From Arthrobacter sp. FW306-07-I (lineage in GTDB: Bacteria; Actinomycetota; Actinomycetes; Actinomycetales; Micrococcaceae): DNA of 64,000 bases. The position numbers and the translations under genes were made by a program. The stretch is from the NCBI RefSeq assembly GCF_021800405.1, contig NZ_CP084550.1, positions 2,170,001 through 2,234,000 on the forward strand. The letters are read 5' to 3'. Shown here one piece after another: positions 24,458 through 32,310 of this stretch (the first letter of the stretch is position 1; each line of letters starts with the position of its first letter). The notes under the pieces are model-generated. The model searched no databases, was not told where the DNA came from, and was given only the letters and a program-made list of their open reading frames with translations.

Positions 24458-24850
24458 CGCCTGACACTTGCTGTCCAAGTGTTGCAATCTCTCGGTTCCC
24501 GGCGCAGACCATCGACACCGCTGGAGTGCCTTCCATGACATGGGGGATGCAATAGGCACTCGTGCCCGCCGTCCATGGACGTTCGCGGCGTGTGCGTCGT
24601 GGTTGTCTCAATGGGCCTGCTGCTCTACGGCTTGACCCAGGTGCCGCCGGACCTGCTGCTGCCCGGGCTACAGCTATGTATGTATAGCGCTGAGACAGGC
24701 CAATAGAAGGCGGCCAAGAGTTTGACCGCCACGACCCGGCCCGGCGGGCGACGGCAGGTGCCCCCGCTGCAGCCGGCATGCATAGAGGCCGACGGTGAGA
24801 CCGGCTACCGCAGCGCCCGCATGCCGAGAGGCCGACGACGAGAAGCGCCC
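24442..24850. other. Gene-free stretch at the right end of the accessory region
   Basis: Apart from the palindrome beginning at 24436, nothing recognisable. Beyond it the base composition returns to the high GC of the core chromosome. Confidence 0.4.
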
Positions 24851-27259
24851 TTAGATGCTAGCCGCCTGACGGCCGGCGGAGACCCTCGTGAGGAAGTCCT
24901 CGACTACGGCCGCGAACTCGTCAGGCCGTTCGATCTGCGGCATGTGCCCGGTCTTGGCGAAGACGTGCGACTCGGCGCGGGGCAGCGCCGCGGCGGCCGC
25001 TTCAAGGTGGCTGAACGGCAGGATGTGGTCGTGGTCGCCCCACACCACCAGCGCCGGAACGTCTGACCTGGCGAGCGCGCCGATCAGAGCGGTGCGCCAC
25101 TCAGCCCGGACACCGGAAATCGTTCCCAGGTCGCGGGCGACGTCGACCAGCGTCCGGCGGTGCGCCTCCCGCTGCGACAGGGCGAGCGCGTGGCCGATGC
25201 GGTCGTCCGTGACCAGCGTCTTGTCGTAGAAGAGCGACTGTACCGTCCGGCGTGATGCTTTCTCGTCGGGCCGCAGGAGCAGGGCCGCGAGCGGGCGGAC
25301 CGCAAGGAGGCGAAGGACCAGTGCCACTTCCTGGCCGAATCCGGCGCTGTTGGCCAGCACGAGCGCGGAGACGCGGTCCGGATGGTCGGCGGCCAGCTTC
25401 ATGGCGACGGCACCGCCGAGCGAGTTGCCCATCACGGGCAGCGGCCCGGAAACCCCGACGGCGTCCAGGAAGGCCGGCAGGATCCCGGCCAGCTTCGCGA
25501 GCGTCGTAGTGCCGGGGAGCCGTTCGGAGTACGCGAAGCCGGGAAGGTCGACGCTGTAGACCGTGTGGCGGTCCGAGAGCCGATCGTGCTGTTCGTTCCA
25601 GTCCTCGAGGCTCTGGCCGATGCCGTGCAGCAGCAGCACCGGATCCCCGCTGCCGGTGTTCCGGTAGCGCAGGCGTGTCCCCGCGACGGTGACATGGCGC
25701 GTCCCCGGCAATGCGAGGGGATCCCGGGCCGGGGCGGCGGGTTGCCGGACAGTTTCCCGCGCCGGCTGCCCCCGCCGGCCGAACCGGACGTGGTCGGTCA
25801 GCCGGCCGGCCCGGAGCAGGGCGAAATCGCGGAAGTAGTTCTGGTGCAGCCGCCACGGCGAGCCTGCGCCCTGCCGGGGCAACTGGTCGGCGCCGCGGAA
25901 AATGTAGCCGGCCTTCAGGTCGATCAGCGAGGACAGCGAGCCGTTGGCGACGTCGGCGGGTGCCGCGGGTACCACCCACTGAAGGTTCCGGCGGTCCAGA
26001 TGCTTGATCAGCCTGCAGATGTACCCGGCGACCAGGTCCGCCTTCAGGGTCCAGGACGCGTTGGTGTAGCCGATGGTGAGGGCGAAATTCGGGACCCCCT
26101 CCAGCATCATGCCCTTGTAGGTTAGAGTCCTGCCAACGTCCACAGGCTCGCCGTCGACGGAGAGCTTCATGCCGCCGATCACCAGCAGGTTCAGTCCCGT
26201 GGCCGTGACAATGACGTCGGCGGGCAGCGATGTGCCGGAGGCCAGGTCAATCCCGTCCGGGGTGATCCGGGAAATCGTGTCGGTCACGATCTCGGCAGTG
26301 CCGGCACTGATGGCCCGGTACAGGTCCCCGTTGGGGATCGCGCAGACCCGCTGGTCCCACGGCTGGTACGACGGGGCCAGGTGCGTGTCCACCGGGAAGC
26401 CCGCCGGCAGTTTGGCTACTGCCGACTTGCGCAGGATCGCCTTCATCGTCTCGGGCCGCCGTCGGCTGAGCTGGTAGGTGAACATGGAGAAAAGAATGTT
26501 CTTGGAACGTACGACGTCGTACGCCAGTTGCGCGGGCAGCTTGCCTCGGAGGCGGTCGGCCAGGTGGTCCCGCGCGGGCACGGGGGCGATGTAGGTGGGG
26601 GAGCGCTGCAGCATCGTTACCTTGGCGGCCGACTTTGCCATGGACGGCACCAGCGTCACGGCCGTGGCGCCGCTGCCGATGACCACCACCTGCTTTCCCT
26701 CATAGTCGAGGTCGGCCGGCCAGTGCTGCGGGTGGACGATCGTTCCGGCAAAGGTGTCGGCCCCGTCGATGGCCGGGGTGAAGCCCTCGTCATAGCGGTA
26801 GTAGCCGGAACAGACGGACAGGAACGAGCAGGTGAAGGTGAGTGGCTCGGGGGAGGAGGCGGTGTCGCCGGACCGGAACTCGCCCCCGGACGTGTGGACC
26901 GCCGTCACGGTCCACAGTGCGGTTTCGCTTGACCATGAGGCGGAAATGACCCTGGTGTTCAGCCGGATCCGCGGCGCCAGGCCCTCGTCGGCGACCGTTG
27001 CCTCGATGTACTCGCGGATGGACTCGCCGTCCGCGATCGCCTTGGCGCCGGCCCAGGGCCGGAAGGAGTAGCCGAGCGTGTACATGTCGCTGTCGGACCG
27101 GATCCCGGGGTACCGGAACAGGTCCCAGGTACCCCCGACGGCGTTCCTCGACTCCACTACGGTGAAGGTTTTTCCGGGTACCTCGCGCTTCAGCCGGCTG
27201 GCGAAACCCACACCGCTCAGCCCGGCGCCGACAATCAACACATCTACGTGCTCGCTCAT
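24851..27259 (-). CDS. Baeyer-Villiger monooxygenase fused to an alpha/beta hydrolase
   Basis: An 802-residue two-domain protein. Residues 1-515 are a class B flavin monooxygenase: FAD-binding GAGLSGVG at 11-18, the Baeyer-Villiger fingerprint FAGTIVHPQHWP at 170-181 and the NADPH-binding GSGATA at 195-200, as in EthA-like enzymes. After a proline/alanine linker (about 495-520), residues 520-800 are an alpha/beta hydrolase: oxyanion LLHGIG at 543-548, nucleophile Ser613 in GNSLGG, acid Asp744 in GDHDHILP and His772 in TGHMPQ. The first domain would turn a ketone into an ester, the second would hydrolyse it. Divergent TetR gene at 27329. Substrate unknown. Confidence 0.9.
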   Translation of the reverse strand: MSEHVDVLIVGAGLSGVGFASRLKREVPGKTFTVVESRNAVGGTWDLFRYPGIRSDSDMYTLGYSFRPWAGAKAIADGESIREYIEATVADEGLAPRIRLNTRVISASWSSETALWTVTAVHTSGGEFRSGDTASSPEPLTFTCSFLSVCSGYYRYDEGFTPAIDGADTFAGTIVHPQHWPADLDYEGKQVVVIGSGATAVTLVPSMAKSAAKVTMLQRSPTYIAPVPARDHLADRLRGKLPAQLAYDVVRSKNILFSMFTYQLSRRRPETMKAILRKSAVAKLPAGFPVDTHLAPSYQPWDQRVCAIPNGDLYRAISAGTAEIVTDTISRITPDGIDLASGTSLPADVIVTATGLNLLVIGGMKLSVDGEPVDVGRTLTYKGMMLEGVPNFALTIGYTNASWTLKADLVAGYICRLIKHLDRRNLQWVVPAAPADVANGSLSSLIDLKAGYIFRGADQLPRQGAGSPWRLHQNYFRDFALLRAGRLTDHVRFGRRGQPARETVRQPAAPARDPLALPGTRHVTVAGTRLRYRNTGSGDPVLLLHGIGQSLEDWNEQHDRLSDRHTVYSVDLPGFAYSERLPGTTTLAKLAGILPAFLDAVGVSGPLPVMGNSLGGAVAMKLAADHPDRVSALVLANSAGFGQEVALVLRLLAVRPLAALLLRPDEKASRRTVQSLFYDKTLVTDDRIGHALALSQREAHRRTLVDVARDLGTISGVRAEWRTALIGALARSDVPALVVWGDHDHILPFSHLEAAAAALPRAESHVFAKTGHMPQIERPDEFAAVVEDFLTRVSAGRQAASI

Positions 27260-27280
27260 GCCGCCAAGCTATCGACTTAA

Positions 27281-27306
27281 TGTTGAGATAGTCAACACCG
27301 TGTTGA
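27281..27306. promoter_or_regulatory. Candidate TetR operator between the monooxygenase and its regulator
   Basis: TGTTGA-N5-TCAACA (27281-27297) is a perfect inverted repeat, and a third TGTTGA follows at 27301-27306. It lies in the 69-base gap between the two divergent start codons, where a TetR repressor would block both promoters. Confidence 0.65.
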
Positions 27307-27328
27307 GAACCGGGGCTAGGATGGGCGC

Positions 27329-27961
27329 ATGGCTCAAAGAGGAAGACGCAGCGCGAGGGTTTCGGGCGATGAGCGCCAGGACGCAATCCTGGTCACCGCC
27401 GAGGCCCTCCTGGCAAACCGTGCCTTTGACGAGGTCTCCATCGAGGATCTGGCCCGGGGTGCCGGCATTTCGCGCCCCACTTTTTACTTCTACTTCCCCT
27501 CGAAAGATGCCGTGCTGCTGGCCCTGCTGGACCGGGTTATCAACGAGGTCGAGCACCGGGTGGGGCACCTGCCGCGCGATTTCGAGAGCGACCCCGCGGG
27601 TGCGTGGACCCGTTCCATCGGAATGTTCGTTGAGGTGTTTGTCTCTCACCGCGGTGTGTCGACCGCCGCCATCGGGGCGCGCACCCGAAACGACGAGGTG
27701 CGCGGGCTGTGGTCCAGGTCGATGCAGTCCTGGGTCGACTTCTCAAGCGACGTTATCCGTGCCGAGCAGGCCCGCGGGGCCGCGCCGGCGGGCACCGACG
27801 CGCACGACCTCGCGGTGAGCCTGAACCTGATGAACGAACGGGTCATTACTGCTGCCCTCAACCGGGAGAGTCCTGCCATCGCGGAGACCGCCGCCCTGGA
27901 CATCCTGTCAACCATCTGGATCCGCAGTATCTACGGGTCCGACAACCCCGGCGGCCGCTAA
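27329..27961 (+). CDS. TetR-family regulator (EthR-like)
   Basis: A 210-residue repressor. The N-terminal helix-turn-helix spans about 19-65, with AFDEVSIEDLARGAGISRP and FYFYFPSKDAVL, a classic TetR DNA-binding end; the rest is the helical ligand domain. Divergence from a monooxygenase with an EthA-type fingerprint, and the inverted repeat between them, suggest control of the ketone pathway by its substrate or a product. It is followed 24 bases later by the dehydrogenase gene, likely co-transcribed. Confidence 0.9.
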   Translation: MAQRGRRSARVSGDERQDAILVTAEALLANRAFDEVSIEDLARGAGISRPTFYFYFPSKDAVLLALLDRVINEVEHRVGHLPRDFESDPAGAWTRSIGMFVEVFVSHRGVSTAAIGARTRNDEVRGLWSRSMQSWVDFSSDVIRAEQARGAAPAGTDAHDLAVSLNLMNERVITAALNRESPAIAETAALDILSTIWIRSIYGSDNPGGR

Positions 27962-27985
27962 GGCCGGCGCCGAAAGGAAACCATA

Positions 27986-28840
27986 ATGCCCTCCATCAAG
28001 ACGCTCACCGTGCTCGGCACAGGGGTGCTCGGCTCCCAGATCGCCTTCCAGGCCGCATTCCACGGTTTCGCAGTCACCGCCTACGACGTCGATGAGGACG
28101 CACTTGCCAAGGCGCGGGACCGTTTCGCCCGCCTCGCCGGCATCTACCGGGCACAGATTGCCGGCGCCTCCGAGGGCAAGACCGAAGCAGCCCTGGCAAA
28201 CCTCCGCCTCACCGCAGACCTGGGGGACGCCGTCGTCGACGCGGACCTTGTGATCGAAGCCGTTCCCGAACTGCTGGAACTCAAACGCGACGTCTACCGC
28301 AAGCTCGCGGAACTGGCGCCGGCCAAGGCCATCTTCGCGACCAACTCATCCACCCTGCTGCCCAGTGACCTGAAAGACTTCACCGGACGCCCGGACCGCT
28401 TCCTCGCGCTCCATTACGCCAACAACATCTGGGCGCAGAACATCGCCGAGGTCATGGGCACCGCGGAGACGGACCCGGCGGTGTACGCGGCTGTCGTCGA
28501 CTTTGCCCGGAACAGCGGACTGGAACCGATCGAGATCAAGAAGGAGAAGGCCGGCTACGTCCTGAACTCGCTGCTGGTTCCGCTGCTGAACGCGGCCGCC
28601 GGACTGCTGCTTCAGGGCGTCGCCGACCCGTGCACCATTGACAAGACCTGGCGCATCGCCACGGGGGCCCCGAGCGGACCGTTCCAGATCTACGACGTCG
28701 TCGGCCTGACCACGGCGTACAACATCGCCTCGGCCTCGCCGGATGCCGGTTCCCAGGCGTTCGCCCAGTACCTGAAGGAGCACTACATCGACCAGGGCAA
28801 GCTGGGGGTCGCCTCGGGGGAGGGCTTCTACAAGTACTGA
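27986..28840 (+). CDS. 3-hydroxyacyl-CoA dehydrogenase family protein
   Basis: A 284-residue NAD-dependent dehydrogenase. VLGTGVLGSQIA (9-20) is the Rossmann GxGxxG; DLVIEAVPELLELK, FATNSSTLLPSDL and RFLALHYANNIW hold the active-site Ser and His of the 3-hydroxyacyl/3-hydroxybutyryl-CoA dehydrogenase fold; GYVLNSLLVPLLNAA starts the C-terminal helical domain. The usual HFFNP is HYANN here, so the substrate may differ from straight 3-hydroxyacyl-CoA. AAAGGAAACC precedes the ATG. Probably in the same operon as the TetR gene. Confidence 0.85.
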   Translation: MPSIKTLTVLGTGVLGSQIAFQAAFHGFAVTAYDVDEDALAKARDRFARLAGIYRAQIAGASEGKTEAALANLRLTADLGDAVVDADLVIEAVPELLELKRDVYRKLAELAPAKAIFATNSSTLLPSDLKDFTGRPDRFLALHYANNIWAQNIAEVMGTAETDPAVYAAVVDFARNSGLEPIEIKKEKAGYVLNSLLVPLLNAAAGLLLQGVADPCTIDKTWRIATGAPSGPFQIYDVVGLTTAYNIASASPDAGSQAFAQYLKEHYIDQGKLGVASGEGFYKY

Positions 28841-29424
28841 GTCGAGGACCTTTAGTGCTGCTGCAGTTCTTCCCGTTCCAGGTCTTGGACCGACCGCGAG
28901 GGCGGGCAGAACTCATTGCCCTCCGGCTGCAGGCAGCAAGTGGTTGTCCGGCAAAGAATGGGCTTATGCCTTGAGGCTGTTTTCGGTGGAGACCTCGCGA
29001 GCCTCGGTAAAGTAACCGTCAGACTGAAGACCGAGGGAACAGTGGGCTTTGCGTACATCCCCCAAGGAAGTTTTTCTCGTTGAACAAAGAATAGTCGGCA
29101 AGCAAGCCGCGGCCCTGCGAGCGTCCAATTCACGAGCCCACGGCCTGCTCATATGCCGGTCGGGTACGGACTGGACTCCGCGCAGCTTCCGTGCGCGACG
29201 TCGTATTCTGTTCGCATGTCCGTGCTCGTGGAAGTCACGCTGCTGTAGTTCAAGGCGTTCTCGAAGCCGTAGGTGATCTTTTCCTGCACCGTAACGCAGG
29301 CGATCATCAGGACGAAGAATGATCTGAATCAGCTAATGGTTCTTACGGAGACGCATTATTTCGGCCGGTTTGTCAGGTACTCGGTCCACTGACCAGGACT
29401 TCGTGAGTTGGTAGCCTGTGGCAC
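28841..29424. other. Gene-free stretch of 584 bases
   Basis: No convincing gene, tRNA or repeat on either strand. Short frames present lack ribosome sites and look like noise. Possibly remnant or regulatory DNA. Confidence 0.45.
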
Positions 29425-29871
29425 ATGCCCATCAAACTTGAGAACGTCGGAATCGCGGTTCGTGACCTGGAAGAGGCCATCGCGTTCTTCACTGACCTCG
29501 GGCTTACGGTCCTGGTCCGTGACACCGTCAGCGGGGAGTGGGCCGACACCGCCGTGGGCCTTGACGGCAACCACGCAAAAATCGCAGTGCTCCAGACCCC
29601 GGACGGCAGAGGCCAGCTTGAGCTCTTCGAGTACATCCATCCTGCCGCCATCGACACACACCCCACACTGCCGAACGAAATCGGAATGCACCGCGTTGCC
29701 TTCTCGGTCGACGACATTGACGCCGCGCTGGAGATCGCCGCGAAGCATGGATGCCACCCGCTGCGGGGCGTCGCAACCTACGGAGACATTTACAAGCTGA
29801 CTTACGTCCGTGGTCCCAGCGGCATCATTGTGATGTTCGCCCAGGAACTCAAGAAGTCCACCGGAAACTGA
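29425..29871 (+). CDS. VOC-family (glyoxalase/bleomycin resistance fold) protein
   Basis: A 148-residue vicinal-oxygen-chelate protein with two beta-alpha-beta-beta-beta halves: NVGIAVRDLEEAIAFFTDLG then LELFEYIHP, and MHRVAFSVDDIDAALEI then YVRGPSGIIVMFAQEL. Candidate metal ligands include His in GMHRVAF and Glu in LELFEY. The family covers lyases, dioxygenases and binding proteins; which one applies is not evident. Single gene with its own promoter. Confidence 0.85.
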   Translation: MPIKLENVGIAVRDLEEAIAFFTDLGLTVLVRDTVSGEWADTAVGLDGNHAKIAVLQTPDGRGQLELFEYIHPAAIDTHPTLPNEIGMHRVAFSVDDIDAALEIAAKHGCHPLRGVATYGDIYKLTYVRGPSGIIVMFAQELKKSTGN

Positions 29872-29993
29872 GCACCTCGCCCCCGTGCGGGTGAGAGGGC
29901 CTACGCCCTGCTGCCATATACTCCGAAGATGCCCATCACGCACGCACCCACCCACGCAAAACCGTCCGGTCCCCAGCCAGGCGGAGGCCACCT

Positions 29994-30998
29994 GTGAGCG
30001 GCGGGCTCGTCGCCCTGCTGGACGACGTCGCCGCCCTGGCCCGCATCGCGGCAGCCTCGGTAGACGATGTGGCAGCCGGTGCCGCCAAGGCTGGTACCAA
30101 GGCCGCCGGCGTCGTAATTGACGACGCCGCCGTCACCCCGCAGTACGTGTCCGGGGCGGACCCGTCGCGCGAGCTGCCCATGATCAAGAAGATCTTCTGG
30201 GGCTCCATCCGGAACAAACTCCTGATCATTCTCCCGGCGCTCCTGCTGATCAGCGCCTTCATCCCTTGGATCATCCCGTTCATCCTGATGCTGGGCGGCA
30301 CGTACCTCTGCTATGAGGGCGCGGAGAAGGTCTGGCACAAGCTGCGCGGCGGCCACCATGAGGCCGAGGAAGCGCCGGCTGTGGAACGCGGGCATGACGC
30401 GGAGGCCACTGTCGTCAAGGGCGCTATCACCACCGACTTCATCCTGTCCTGCGAAATCATGGTCATCTCCATGAACGAGGTGGCGACGGAATCCATTTGG
30501 GTCCGGGCTTTCATTCTGGTCCTGGTGGCGATTGCCATCACAGTGCTTGTGTACGGCGCCGTCGGGCTGATCGTGAAGATGGACGATATTGGAGTCCATC
30601 TTGCCGCCAAGGATTCTGCGCGCGCCAAGCGCTTTGGCCACCTCCTGGTAAGGGGCATGCCGGCCGTACTGGCTGCGATTACCTTCGTGGGAACGATCGC
30701 GATGCTCTGGGTAGGCGGCCACATTATGGTGCAGGGGGCACACGACCTTGGCTGGCACGCGCCCTATGACTTGATCCACGCACTCGAGCACCCGGTGGCG
30801 GGCGTTGCCGTTGTTGGCGGCTTCCTGGCCTGGCTCGTGGACACCCTGTGCTCAGCGGTGATCGGGCTCGCCTGGGGCCTGGTGGTCATGGCTGTCATTG
30901 GCCCGCTGCTGAAAGTGCTGCCCTTCGGCAAGGCGAAGGATCACGGGCACGGCGCGGCAGGAGAAACGCCCGACGGCGGTGGTCCCGCGGGCCATTAG
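29994..30998 (+). CDS. DUF808/YedI-family membrane protein
   Basis: A 334-residue inner-membrane protein. The N-terminal SGGLVALLDDVAALARIAAA and AAGVVIDDAAVTPQYVSG are diagnostic of DUF808, followed by several spans (NKLLIILPALLLISAFIP, ILMLGGTYLCYEGAEKV, AFILVLVAIAITVLVYGAVG, and two more to the end). GTG 29994 is preceded by GGAGGCCACCT. The E. coli relative YedI is uncharacterised; transport has been guessed for the family but not shown. Confidence 0.88.
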   Translation: MSGGLVALLDDVAALARIAAASVDDVAAGAAKAGTKAAGVVIDDAAVTPQYVSGADPSRELPMIKKIFWGSIRNKLLIILPALLLISAFIPWIIPFILMLGGTYLCYEGAEKVWHKLRGGHHEAEEAPAVERGHDAEATVVKGAITTDFILSCEIMVISMNEVATESIWVRAFILVLVAIAITVLVYGAVGLIVKMDDIGVHLAAKDSARAKRFGHLLVRGMPAVLAAITFVGTIAMLWVGGHIMVQGAHDLGWHAPYDLIHALEHPVAGVAVVGGFLAWLVDTLCSAVIGLAWGLVVMAVIGPLLKVLPFGKAKDHGHGAAGETPDGGGPAGH

Positions 30999-31046
30999 TC
31001 TTCCGTTCCATCGCGGGCCGGGCCAGCGGGCCGGGAAGCGCGGTGC

Positions 31047-32111
31047 TTAGAACGCGTACCGGATCCGGCAGTACGGTGCGATCCTGCCAATCAGCGCAGT
31101 CAGTTGCTGGACGTAGCCTGCCTTGGCGCGCGCCCGGTACCGGACATTGCTGAAACCATTCGAGGAGACTTTGGCCTCCTGGAGGTCAGGGCGCCACAGG
31201 ACGTTTTCGGCCTGCGGGTGCCAGCCCAGGTTGACCTCGTGCAGTTGCTCATTGTGGGTCAGGAAAATGACCTCGGCGGCCAGCTGCGCCTTGGCTGCAG
31301 GGGTCAGGGCGGCGTCCAACTGGCGCAGCAGCTCCTCCCAGTCGGCCAGCCACGTGTCGGTAATGATCACGGGGGAGAAGTTCACATGTACCTCGTACCC
31401 GGCGTCGACGAAATCGTTAATGGCGGCCAGCCGCTCGGCCACCGGGGACGTCCGCACATCGACTGACTTCGCCAGGTCCGCCGGCATCAGCGAGAAGCGG
31501 ACCCTGGTGTGGCCCCCGTGGTTCCAGCCGAGCATGTGCCGGTTGACGAACTTTGTGGCGAAGGACAGCTTGGCATTGGGCAGTTCCCGGAACAGCGTGA
31601 CAAGGTCCTCCACGTTGTCGCTGATCAGCGCGTCCACCGAGCAGTCGCTGTTTTCGCCAATGTCATAGACCCAGAGCTCGGGGTCGCACTGGTTAGGCTC
31701 CAGCTTGAGTCCCTGGCGCGTGGCGTGCCGTTCCAGCGTCCCGGCGATCTGGTCGATATTGGCGAAAACGGTGACCGGGTTGCTGTAGCCCTTGTGCCGC
31801 GGAACGTAGCAGTAGGCGCACGCCATGGCACATCCGTTGGCCGTGGAGGGGGCAATGAAGTCCGCTGACCTGCCGTTCGGCTTCACGGTCAGGGACTTCT
31901 TGACCCCGAGGACCAGCGCCTCGGTTTTGATCCGGGACCACCGCGGCACGTTGGTTTCGTCGCCGTGGAGGTCGGGAATGTTCCAATGGCTCTCCACGGG
32001 AACGACGTCGGCTCCCGGCCACCGTGCCACGATCTCCCGCCCGCGCGGCAGCTCCAAGGCTGCAGGCTGCGCGTAAATGCGGCGGATTTGCAGCAGCCGG
32101 TCGAATTCCAT
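31047..32111 (-). CDS. Spore photoproduct lyase family radical SAM protein
   Basis: A 354-residue radical SAM protein with the iron-sulfur motif C94-x3-C98-x2-C101 (GCAMACAYCYV), the spacing used by spore photoproduct lyase. A cysteine at 142 in LEPNQCDPELWVYDIG aligns by position and context with the hydrogen-donor Cys141 of Bacillus subtilis SplB. VNFSPVIITDTW and HNEQLHEVNLGWHPQ further mark the family. The real substrate in a non-sporulating actinobacterium is not known; repair of UV-damaged thymine pairs is the family precedent. Confidence 0.82.
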   Translation of the reverse strand: MEFDRLLQIRRIYAQPAALELPRGREIVARWPGADVVPVESHWNIPDLHGDETNVPRWSRIKTEALVLGVKKSLTVKPNGRSADFIAPSTANGCAMACAYCYVPRHKGYSNPVTVFANIDQIAGTLERHATRQGLKLEPNQCDPELWVYDIGENSDCSVDALISDNVEDLVTLFRELPNAKLSFATKFVNRHMLGWNHGGHTRVRFSLMPADLAKSVDVRTSPVAERLAAINDFVDAGYEVHVNFSPVIITDTWLADWEELLRQLDAALTPAAKAQLAAEVIFLTHNEQLHEVNLGWHPQAENVLWRPDLQEAKVSSNGFSNVRYRARAKAGYVQQLTALIGRIAPYCRIRYAF

Positions 32112-32310
32112 GTCCTCATTGTCCTTGACGGACCGGGCCCGAAACGGCAGTTAAGCCGACGGCATCCTTCCCCTGTATGCAGTATGGATGGACCGCCGCC
32201 TGCCGGACGGTAGACTGGGATGTGCCGTTCTCCGGCCACTCTGCCCCAGCGTCCCCTGGCACTCCGTGCGCGGACCGTGGCGTTCCCTGTTGTGAAAGGC
32301 CTTACCTGCT

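Noticed and set aside
28841..29424. tRNA or small RNA in the long gap
   Set aside because: No cloverleaf with acceptor and T-arm consensus could be formed on either strand.
29884..29930. Possible TPP-type riboswitch (GTGAGAGGGCC...)
   Set aside because: The other conserved parts of the aptamer are missing and the downstream gene is a DUF808 protein, not thiamine related.
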